From assembly GCA_024516035.1 (NCBI GenBank), contig CM044958.1:44546803-44610802 (forward strand): a DNA stretch of 64,000 nucleotides, in the 5' to 3' direction. The DNA is from Bactericera cockerelli. Its lineage: Eukaryota; Arthropoda; Insecta; Hemiptera; Triozidae. The translations under genes and the position numbers were made by a program. This document shows positions 35,801 through 41,426 of this stretch, piece by piece. The notes below the pieces were generated by a model. It searched no databases. It had not been told where the DNA came from and saw only the letters and a list, made by a program, of their open reading frames with translations. Position 1 is the first letter of the stretch. Every line of letters starts with the position of its first letter.

Positions 35801-38800
35801 AAACGTGCTCCACCCTACAAACTTCAACCATTAGGTTGAACAATGCCGACCCCAAAAGCAACATAAGCTAATATGGGATAAAGGCAAGGGAGATATATAT
35901 ATATATATATATATAAATAGTTAAAAAATTATCGGAAGTAAATGTAATAATCCAGGTGCTCACAGAATATGCCGAGAGGATCGGAGGCAGCTTCGTCCCG
36001 CTGCCGCCAGGTGACGAACACACTGCCCAGAAGGCCATGAATGAGGACCACGTCTATGAGAGGGGGCGATGTGCGGTGCGCAGGGTGCAGGAGGAAAGCT
36101 TCCTTGTCCAGGAGAGGCGAGGCGTGAGGGGAAGCACACGCGTCCCTGTCTAGATTGGACAAGATCTTGGCCGCCCATGACCTGAGGGGGGTTTATCAGT
36201 CAGTATCAGTATAAAGAGAAAAGTGAGAAGTTGTACTAGATGTACATGAATATCAGAACATACCTGGACAGCTGTTTCGAGCTTTTTTTGCTCTCATCAG
36301 CAGGTAATAGTTCTGAATATTCATGCCATCAACTAACCTCTCTATTTTAATCAGTATAAAGAGAAAAGTGAGTTATACAATACAATATGGTCTCTTAGAA
36401 GCTCTTCAAAGCTTAGGAGAAGTACCTTTGTATAAATGTTTCTTTATAAAGAAAATAAATAAATAAACTATTATTAAAAAATAAAATGAAAAATACTACA
36501 GTTGTGCTTATACAATATACGTACAATCATCATAGGGTGGCGTCATCGTGAACGCTGGTAGCCAGACAGTGGAGGAATGACTCAGCACTTCTACTAGTGG
36601 CTTTACAAGGAGGCTAATGATTGACAAGGGCCCCTAGAACCAAGCCAATGCTGATCTACTTACTCCCTGTTGATAGTACCCCAGCCAGACCACAATCATC
36701 ATAGGGTGGCGTCATCGTGAACGAAGGTACCCAGACAGTGGAGGAATGACTCAGCACTTCTACTAGTGGCTTTACAAGGAGGCTAATGATTGACAAGGGC
36801 CCTAGAACCAAGCCAATGCTGATCTACTTACTCCCTGTTGATAGTACCCCAGCCAGACCACAATCATCATAGGGTGGCGTCATCGTGAACGATGGTACCC
36901 AGACAGTGGAGGAATGACTCAGCACTTCTACTAGTGGCTTTACAAGGAGGCTAATGATTGACAAGGGCCCCTAGAACCAAGCCAATGCTGATCTACTTAC
37001 TCCCTGTTGATAGTACCCCAGCCAGACCACAATCATCATAGGGTGGCGTCATCGTGAACGAAGGTACCCAGACAGTGGAGGAATGACTCAGCACTTCTAC
37101 TAGTGGCTTTACAAGGAGGCTAATGATTGACAAGGGCCCCTAGAACCAAGCCAATGCTGATCTACTTACTCCCTGTTGATAGTACCCCAGCCAGACCACA
37201 ATCATCATAGGGTGGCGTCATCGTGAACGATGGTAGCCAGACAGTGGAGGAATGACTCAGCACTTCTACTAGTGGCTTTACAAGGAGGCTAATGATTGAC
37301 AAGGGCCCCTAGAACCTAGCCAATGCTGGTCTACTCCCTCTTTATAGTCCCCTAGCCAGACTGCTGGTCTACTCCCTGTTTTTGTCCCCCAGCCAGACTG
37401 CTGGTCTACTCCCTGTTTATAGTCCCCCAGCCAGACTGCTGGTCTATTACCTATTTATAGTCCCCCAGCCAGACTACAATACTATTGTATAATTCGTAAT
37501 GCTGAGGTTTAGGTGGTAGAAAATGCTTTAAGCATTAACCTATCCTGGTTTTTACATTCCACCGAAAATAGAATAGAATATACCTTGTTTATACTGCCGA
37601 GGTAAGACTGAAAAGCAGTCAAACAGGTCTGATATATTTTATCGGATAAATAGGATAAGATAGGATAAAAAGTGTTATTATTATTATTATTATTACAACA
37701 GTAAGAATGCATGTATTTCAATTTTGTTTTCTATCAGTACATACATATAAATTATGTTATCATAGTTGTGTTAATCACTTTCGCGATGTCACATCTACTC
37801 AAACTCGCTTTACTAAATCTATGCTGAAACCGGGACTTGAACCACCGACCTCCAGGTTACAAGTCCGCCGCCTTATCGATCAAGCTACCGAGGTTGGTTC
37901 AGTACATACATATAGGTATTTTGTTTCTTACCTCAACCGAACATCACTTTTCTTCAGCAGCTTTGCTAGAATTCCAATCCAACCTAAACACAGAACGAGA
38001 AATTATTATTATTATACACTTTACTAGATATAAAAGGACATACCTATGTACAATGCAAATAATTCTTATCTGTATTATACGAGAATATATTATTCTGTGA
38101 ATAATCACTTTCACTGAATATTTGTTTTCTGGTTTCAAAGACCTGATATGAGTTATTCAAGAATGAAATTTTATAGTAATAAGTACACTAAATAGGTAAT
38201 AAGGAACTTAATAGGTAATATTACATCCCAAACAACTCTATTATCACAAAACAAGGTGCCTGGTTCCCCAGGTAGGTACTTGTGAAAAGACCTTGTGCTT
38301 CACCACAAATAAAATCATACATACCTACATAATAATGATAATACACATACATCTAATTTTGGACCTCTCTTTTTTCTCTTACCCCCCCCCCCCCTCTCAC
38401 ATTTCCTATTCACGCAGATTTCTTCTTTTCTCTTAATGTCTCCAATAATAAAATTAATAAATAATAAAATAAAGGCAGCCTCCGTGGCGTAATGGTTGTG
38501 ACTACTGCCCGTATTCCAGAGTTCCCGAGTTCAACTCCCGGCTGGGGCAGACTTTTCGATGAAAATTCTGTTCCATCCAAACACGTGAGGCTGGCATTTC
38601 CGGCCCTACCCAGGCTGGGTGAGGTTAATGTGGGTAGCTGGTACGATTCCCAGCGAAAGGAGGGTAAAACCCCCGTCCTAATCCAGGACGTTAAATCAAA
38701 TAGAATCGTTGGCGTTGGGAAGGGCATCCAGCCATAAAAAACGTGCTCCACCCTACCAACCTCAACCATGAGGTTGAACAATGCCGACCCCAAAAGCAAC

Positions 38801-40876
38801 ATAAGCTAATATGGGATAAAGGCAAGGGAGATATAAATAATAAAATAATGATAAAAAACTTAAAAATATATAAATAATAATAACAAAAACGGTAAAACAC
38901 TCACCTTCGGCGAAAATAGCGCCGAGCAGTTCGGAATGGAGGGAGCAAAGATACAGCAGTTCACAGATCAGCACCACTACTTCCTCATTATCCGAGTAGT
39001 TCTGGTAGACCTGCATTAGCACGGACAGACCCCCTTGCTTCACAAACTCAATAGGTACTGGAGGGGACAAGGTAAGAGTTAATTGAGAGGAAGCAGAGAG
39101 CAGTAAGCACCACTTCCTCACTACCAGAGAAATTCTGGTAGACCTGCATTAGCACGGACAGGCCCTTTTGCTTCACAAACTCAATAGGTACTGGGAGACA
39201 AAGTAAGAGTTAATTAGGAGAAAGCAGAGAGCAGTAACCTCCACCACTTCCTCATTATCCGAGAAGTTCTGGTAGACTTGCATTAGCACGGACAGACCCC
39301 CTTGCTTCACAAACTCAATAGGTACTGGGGGGACAAAGTGAGAGTTAATTAAGAGAAAGCAGAGAGCAGTAAGCACCACTTCCTCACTACCAGAGAAATT
39401 CTGGTAGACCTGCATTAGCACGGACAGACCACAGACCCCCTTGTTTGACAAACTCAATAGGTACTGGGGGGACAAAGTGAGAGTTAATTAGGAGGAAGCA
39501 GAGAGCAGTAACCACCACCACTTCCTCATTATCCGAGTAGTTCTGGTAGACCTGCATTAGCACTGACAGACCCCCTTGCTTGACAAACTCAATAGGTACT
39601 GGGGGGACAAAGTGAGAGTTAATTAAGAGAAAGCAGAGAGCAGTAACCTCCACCACTTCCTCACTATCAGAGAAATTCTGGTAGACCTGCATTAGCACGG
39701 ACAGGTCCCCTTGCTTGACAAACTCAATAGGTACTGGAGGGGACAAAGTAAGAATTAATTAAGAGAAAGCAGAGAGCAGTAACCTCCACCACTTCCTCAC
39801 TATCAGATAAGTTCTGGTAGACATGCATTAGCACGGACAGGCCCCCTTGCTTGACAAACTCAATAGGTACTGGGGGGACAAAGTAAGAGTTAATTGAGAG
39901 AAAGCAGAGAGCAGTAAGCACTACCACTTCCTCATTATCCGAGAACTTCTGGTAGACCTGCATTAGCACGGACAGACCACAGACCCCCTTGTTTGACAAA
40001 CTCAATAGGTACTGGGGGGACAAAGTGAGAGTTAATTAGGAGAAAGTAGAGAGCAGTAAGCACCACTTCCTCACTACCAGAGAAATTCTGGTAGACCTGC
40101 ATTAGCACGGACAGACCACAGACCCCCTTGTTTGACAAACTCAATAGGTACTGGGGGGACAAAGTGAGAGTTAATTAAGAGAAAGCAGAGAGCAGTAACC
40201 ACCACCACTTCCTCATTATACGAGACGTTCTGGTAGACCTGCATTAGCACTGACAGGCCCCCTTGCTTGACAAACTCAATAGGTACTGGGGGGACAAAGT
40301 CAGAGTTAATTAGGAGGAAGCAGAGAGCAGTAACCACCACCACTTCCTCACTATCAGAGTAGTTCTGGTAGACCTGCATTAGCACGGACAGACCACAGAC
40401 CCCCTTGTTTGACAAACTCAATAGGTACTGGGGGGACAAAGTAAGAGTTAATTAGGAGAAAGCAGAGAGCAGTGACCTCCACCACTTCCTCATTATCCGA
40501 GAAGTTCTGGTAGACGGACAGACCCCCTTGCTTCACAAACTGAATAGGTACTGTGGGGATAACCCATGAGAGGATACATTTATTTACTATATGCATAGAT
40601 AAACACTTCTTTTGGAACTGAAATGCGAAAATACGACCTTTTACTTACATTGAGGATAGTATGCTTATTATACTAAGGATAGTATACTTATACTAAGGAT
40701 AGTATACTTACACTGAGGATAGTATACTTACACTGAGGATAGTCATCCAGGCTGCAGTGATGCACGAGTGATCCCAGACTGACTTGCACGATATCATTCG
40801 GAGATATCCACAACAGATGGTAGGGGATCTGCAGTGTCTCTAGCCAATAGGCGTACAGATCTGTGGATTTCTCGTC
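23699..40876 (-). CDS. SERAC1: SERAC1 alpha/beta-hydrolase (lipase-like), 10 exons, 5' end missing
   Basis: SERAC1 proteins are serine hydrolases at ER-mitochondria contacts that take part in phosphatidylglycerol remodelling and cholesterol movement (family knowledge). I joined ten exons by GT-AG sites; every phase fits and the product has 502 visible residues. In order it shows an armadillo-like segment (PIEFVKQGGL..., residues about 50-117), the SERAC1 signature SWAAKILSNLDRD, the oxyanion-side motif VVLIHGLLGS, CWPQDWLA, the nucleophile elbow IAHSMGG (Ser about residue 340), FFSTPHKGAH and the closing IPLDHINVCKP block. Human SERAC1 has 654 residues, so roughly 150 N-terminal residues including the membrane anchor are absent; they should lie above 40.9 kb, where the sequence becomes abnormal. 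It is convergent with the + strand paralogue. Introns are filled with SINEs and tandem arrays that start at exon edges. Identity is firm; the exact last donor (25530) is the weakest join. Confidence 0.9.
23995..24140 (-). mobile_element. SINE type 2, reverse
   Basis: ACCGGGACTCGAACCACCGA and TTATCGATCAAGCTACTGAG, preceded by a 28-bp A run. Confidence 0.7.
24430..25030 (-). mobile_element. non-LTR retrotransposon 3' fragment (RNase H end)
   Basis: The - strand carries about 163 open codons beginning LWCPSHCGIQGNEMVDRAAK, the C-terminal RNase H motif (His, Asn-Glu, Asp) of Jockey/I/R1-type LINEs. It continues to a Cys/His cluster CRCGDTLSASHIMTCP typical of the same proteins, then a stop at 24520. 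The 3'UTR ends in GCGCCGTTAAACCGG plus an A-rich tail (about 24440-24475). It is 5'-truncated and lies in an intron-sized gap of the - SERAC1 gene (between exons 9 and 10). Confidence 0.85.
25100..25465 (+). mobile_element. SINE type 1, split by LINE end
   Basis: Head from ATGAGTGGTAAGATATTCAC, body to GGGGAGGCATT, then the nested 25289-25445 insertion, then GGCATACTACGGG. Confidence 0.7.
25289..25445 (+). mobile_element. short LINE 3' end inserted into a SINE
   Basis: AACTTTGCCCCGATTACAAG starts a 155-bp AT-rich piece ending in (AAAT)n. It splits a type-1 SINE, with AGGCAT on both sides as a target duplication. The same 3' end occurs reversed at 40985-41110. It lies in the - SERAC1 intron. 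Confidence 0.6.
25530..25676 (-). CDS. SERAC1: SERAC1 (- gene) exon 9
   Basis: Acceptor GTTGCAG|ACTCCC, 147 nt encoding SPKLLKLHETFLNIVKSTD...VISFAETEGT...LVPRPLAG. The donor GGCAG|GTTGGT is weak, but it joins exon 10 in frame (LAG-D-PNVGEYYEIP). Where other SERAC1 proteins read VPVESADLGIG, this one reads VPRPLAGDPNVG, a clear local divergence. Confidence 0.8.
25677..25925 (-). repeat. 95-bp tandem array starting at exon-9 acceptor
   Basis: About 2.6 units of 95 bp begin within 3 bases of the exon-9 acceptor. The functional copy reads GTTGCAG; the other units read GTTGCCT, so the AG is not copied. Confidence 0.85.
26482..26626. mobile_element. 145-bp MITE, GGGCGGAATTAATAGAC family
   Basis: Perfect 21-bp inverted ends beginning CTAAGGGCGGAATTAATAG. 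The interior contains TTACACAGTACGCAATCCGT. Related copies are at 3544-3630, 27693-27815, 55932-56064 and 61765-61900. Confidence 0.8.
26686..27240 (-). repeat. 72-bp tandem array repeating the exon-8 donor
   Basis: About 7.6 units of 72 bp. On the - strand each holds AGACTGA|GTGAGTAGAG, the last bases of exon 8, its donor and some intron. A further partial unit abuts exon 8 at 27425-27460. The + strand reading frame across it is a by-product of a unit length divisible by three. Confidence 0.9.
27241..27424 (+). mobile_element. interspersed coding fragment, copy 2
   Basis: The same 3' coding end and T/A-rich tail as 19330-19470. It interrupts the 72-bp array derived from the SERAC1 exon-8 donor, so it arrived after that array formed. 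Confidence 0.45.
27460..27624 (-). CDS. SERAC1: SERAC1 (- gene) exon 8
   Basis: Acceptor GTGTTTCAG|CTTGGG, donor GACTGA|GTGAGT, 165 nt. It encodes VMFFSTPHKGAHLASLNE, equivalent to human IIFYSVPHHGSRLAEYS. The donor region is the seed of a 72-bp tandem array in the following intron. Confidence 0.9.
27632..27912 (-). mobile_element. SINE type 2, reverse, split by a MITE
   Basis: The tail half (27632-27692) and head half (27816-27912, GGATGCGAACCACCAACCTT) are separated by the MITE fragment at 27693-27815. It starts a few bases from - SERAC1 exon 8. Confidence 0.6.
27693..27815. mobile_element. MITE fragment, same family, diverged
   Basis: It keeps AAAATTAATAGAAAAAATC and the inner AAGCCACAGAGGTATATC block of the family. 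It is nested among SINE type-2 pieces. Confidence 0.5.
28454..28713 (+). mobile_element. non-autonomous Helitron
   Basis: It starts TCTCTATATATAAAA and ends CTAGT after a GC-rich stretch (CGTTGCAAAGCACGGGCAAA CGG). It sits between A and T. This is the usual Helitron layout: 5' TC, 3' CTRR-like end, insertion at AT, no terminal inverted repeat and no target duplication. It contains a short (ACCT)n and (GTTT)n run and no coding sequence. Confidence 0.75.
28730..29530. repeat. 800-bp dispersed repeat, copy 1
   Basis: GGCAAAAGGGTCATGCGCAC near its start and CATTAGGACAAGTTAGAGTG near its end; the same order is seen at 30775-31560. It also holds two inner copies of a block with GAACACCCAGCTAGTTAACC. 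Class unknown; no coding. Confidence 0.55.
29722..29815 (-). mobile_element. SINE type 1 fragment, reverse
   Basis: TGCTGAGTCAACAGGAGCGC and AACAACTGTAATGTAATTAT match the body. Confidence 0.5.
30520..30722 (-). mobile_element. SINE type 6, reverse
   Basis: ATCGCCTTATTTATACTGCC, then GGGTTTCGAACCCACGACCT and TACCACTGAGCACG (reversed head). Confidence 0.7.
30775..31565. repeat. 800-bp dispersed repeat, copy 2
   Basis: Diverged same-orientation relative of 28730-29530, sharing AGTTACCATTCGACCCCGAT and CAGTTTGTACTGCGTAGAGC-like blocks. Confidence 0.55.
31615..31965 (-). mobile_element. SINE type 5, reverse, two partial copies
   Basis: GGTAACCACCAAGCGAGGTT twice, then GGGATTCGAACCAACGGATC and AACCAATTGAATACCAGTGC (head). 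Confidence 0.65.
32140..32400 (+). mobile_element. fragment with GTCCGTCTGTCGGT motif
   Basis: It shares the GGTTTTGTGTCCGTCTGTCG block with 7925-8630 and then diverges; an A-rich run follows. Intronic in the - SERAC1 gene. Confidence 0.35.
33040..33170 (-). CDS. SERAC1: SERAC1 (- gene) exon 7, catalytic serine
   Basis: Acceptor TATTTCAG|AAAGAG, donor TCCG|GTGAGT, 131 nt. It encodes the nucleophile elbow: GVGERPVVFIAHSMGGLLVK, with the serine in H-S-M-G-G. The acceptor is preceded by a 20-bp tandem array that repeats the TTTCAG acceptor motif. Confidence 0.92.
33171..33340 (-). repeat. 20-bp tandem array repeating the exon-7 acceptor
   Basis: About eight or nine units related to ATTATCTATGTTTATTTCAG abut exon 7. 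Most end in a usable TTTCAG. Unit length is 20 bp, so choice of an upstream AG would shift frame in most cases. Confidence 0.88.
33520..33765 (-). mobile_element. SINE type 4, reverse
   Basis: GGGGATCGAACTCGGGATGT and CATCACGCCACCGAG are the reversed head. It abuts the donor of - SERAC1 exon 6 (33771). Confidence 0.7.
33771..33917 (-). CDS. SERAC1: SERAC1 (- gene) exon 6
   Basis: Acceptor CTCCTCAG|CGCC, donor CCCGC|GTAAGT, 147 nt. It encodes CWPQDWLACQVPGLRVLGIN and YETSLSHWMPHCPQ, matching human [20 protein letters not shown]. The acceptor and the first exon bases are duplicated 115 bp upstream in transcript direction. Confidence 0.9.
33890..34075 (-). repeat. duplicated exon-6 acceptor region (115-bp unit)
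   Basis: The first 28 exon bases, the acceptor CTCCTCAG and an AT-rich intron piece with GAATAAATCAAACTAGAAT occur twice, 115 bp apart. Use of the upstream acceptor would add 115 nt and shift frame. Confidence 0.85.
34300..34450 (+). mobile_element. short retroelement end, forward
   Basis: GGTTGGGTGGAAGAGATTGT ... CCCTTTAGTTAGGACATGTG then an AT-rich tail. One frame gives GWVEEI-like codons and a stop, so it may be the 3' end of a LINE protein. Confidence 0.5.
34521..34731 (-). CDS. SERAC1: SERAC1 (- gene) exon 5, extra 70-residue insert
   Basis: Acceptor GTTGCAG|CGGTAC, donor GACAG|GTACGT, 211 nt, phase consistent on both sides. It encodes VQPQGSYEKFHRAFIRPAMP...FSCPASDR between WRQRD and CWPQDWLA. 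Human SERAC1 has only about 20 residues in this stretch, so this looks like an insect- or lineage-specific surface insert. Confidence 0.75.
35243..35880 (+). mobile_element. SINE type 4 interrupted by piggyBac MITE
   Basis: Head GCCTCCGTGGAGTAATGGTT and GAGTTCGATCCTCGG (B box), body to GACCCCAAAAGCAACATAAG. The MITE at 35395-35685 sits inside. In the intron between - SERAC1 exons 4 and 5. Confidence 0.8.
35395..35685. mobile_element. piggyBac-type MITE with TTAA target duplication
   Basis: 291 bp bounded by the perfect 13-bp inverted ends CACGTTCGTTACC / GGTAACGAACGTG and by TTAA on both sides (35391-35394, 35686-35689). The related SINE copy at 38475-38830 has the undisturbed site GAGGTTAATGTGGG, which proves a TTAA insertion. 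No transposase is encoded. Confidence 0.9.
35893..35915. repeat. (AT)n microsatellite
   Basis: A short run of alternating AT ends a type-4 SINE copy. Confidence 0.8.
35964..36181 (-). CDS. SERAC1: SERAC1 (- gene) exon 4, start of hydrolase domain
   Basis: Acceptor CCCTCAG|GTCATGG, donor TTCT|GTGAGC, 218 nt. It encodes SWAAKILSNLDRD, FLLHPAHRTSPP, then VVLIHGLLGSVFVTWRQRD, the conserved first strand and oxyanion loop of the alpha/beta-hydrolase fold. Confidence 0.9.
36215..36375 (-). mobile_element. dispersed repeat, same family, reverse
   Basis: TATCAGAACATACCTGGACA and GAATATTCATGCCATCAACT; about 30 bp from the acceptor of - SERAC1 exon 4. Confidence 0.6.
36524..37340. repeat. 168/169-bp tandem array, 5 units
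   Basis: Units begin CAATCATCATAGGGTGGCG at 36524, 36693, 36861, 37030 and 37199. They are nearly identical, so recently made. The array lies in the intron between - SERAC1 exons 3 and 4. A related reversed sequence is at 18480-18600 in the + gene. Confidence 0.9.
37340..37490. repeat. about 42-bp tandem array
   Basis: Four units of GCCAGACTGCTGGTCTACTC ... TTATAGTCCCCCA continue from the 169-bp array. The reverse version forms the array at 18240-18480. Confidence 0.8.
37745..37905 (-). mobile_element. SINE type 2, reverse
   Basis: ACCGGGACTTGAACCACCGA and TTATCGATCAAGCTACCGAG; ends about 25 bp from the - SERAC1 micro-exon. Confidence 0.7.
37932..37983 (-). CDS. SERAC1: SERAC1 (- gene) exon 3, 52-nt micro-exon
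   Basis: A very short exon: acceptor GTGTTTAG|GTTGG, donor TTGAG|GTAAG. It encodes G-WIGILAKLLKKSDVRL-R and restores phase between exons 2 and 4 exactly (1 base in, 2 bases out). It aligns with human SERAC1 GWVSIMAEAMKS. Too short for a simple reading-frame scan. Confidence 0.85.
38475..38832 (+). mobile_element. SINE type 4, uninterrupted
   Basis: About 358 bp, closely related to 35243-35880 and showing the empty TTAA site. Confidence 0.8.
38905..39057 (-). CDS. SERAC1: SERAC1 (- gene) exon 2, armadillo-like repeat
   Basis: Acceptor CCAG|TACCTATTG and donor GAAG|GTGAGT bound 153 nt that encode PIEFVKQGGLSVLMQ...ELLGAIFAE. It aligns with the human SERAC1 segment around EANGGLQLLQ. It is the only one of twelve tandem copies that keeps a full exon with a donor. 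Confidence 0.85.
39058..40560 (-). repeat. tandem array of SERAC1 exon-2 acceptor plus half exon
   Basis: Eleven more copies of the exon-2 3' splice site and first about 80 coding nt, unit 133-142 bp. The longer units carry a 7-bp duplication (GGTCTGT) that breaks frame. None has the exon's 3' half or its donor. Each keeps CCCCCCAG|TACCTATTG-like acceptor sequence, or nearly so. Confidence 0.92.
40640..40731 (-). repeat. tandem copies of SERAC1 exon-1 donor
   Basis: About five units of 20-24 bp related to CCTCAGTGTAAGTATACTAT follow directly after exon 1. Each repeats the last exon bases and the donor, with GTAAGT changed to ATAAGT in the middle units. Confidence 0.8.
40732..40876 (-). CDS. 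SERAC1: SERAC1 (- gene) visible exon 1
   Basis: Phase-0 acceptor TTTTTCAG|GACGAG, 48 codons (DEKSTDLYAYWLETLQ...), donor CAGT|GTAAGT leaving one base. It corresponds to the region before the armadillo-like repeat. The donor is followed by several short tandem copies of itself. Confidence 0.8.
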
Positions 40877-40964
40877 CTGAAAAGCAATAAATAACCTGAA
40901 CTTACAAATGAACTTACAAACCAGACACACATATTAAACTTAATGGGGTAGTTTATTCATTTAT

Positions 40965-41115
40965 TTACACTTTATTTTTATACAAAACAATGAACAGTAA
41001 ATTATTAACAGAGAAAAAAAAAACTTAACAATATTTACAAAATAAAATATAAGAAAAAAATATTTAAATTTACAATTGTCTTGTAATCCGGGTCGAAGTT
41101 AATGCCTTAGGCATT
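40965..41115 (-). mobile_element. LINE 3' end copy
   Basis: Reverse-complement match to the 3' end at 25289-25445, with the same GATTACAAGACAATTGTAAA block and AT-rich tail. Confidence 0.5.
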
Positions 41116-41426
41116 GTCTACTACTTAACCCCGAATTTTTGTAGAGTGGGCAATGACCAGTATTATGATATTGATATTGCACAATTATGGTTAGTTGGAG
41201 ATGATGCATAATGCCGATGCTACCTAAAATTGGGACATAATAACACAAATAACTATAACTCTTTATCTTCTATAACAGGATTATATTAAATTTAGTTAAC
41301 TGGCAAAACAGCAGGTGGGCAGATAATTCTGAAGGTGAGTGTATACAATTGCAATAGAAAAACTTACACCACAGTTGTTGTAATCAGCTTGGTTACTGCT
41401 GGGGCGAGTGATGGTTTCCAGCCAGT

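Noticed and set aside
36524..37340. A CRISPR-like array
   Set aside because: Units are long and contiguous with no unique spacers, in a eukaryotic intron.
39173..40439. Separate genes of about 100 codons with VPIEFVKQGG
   Set aside because: They are tandem partial copies of SERAC1 exon 2 without donors, not independent genes.
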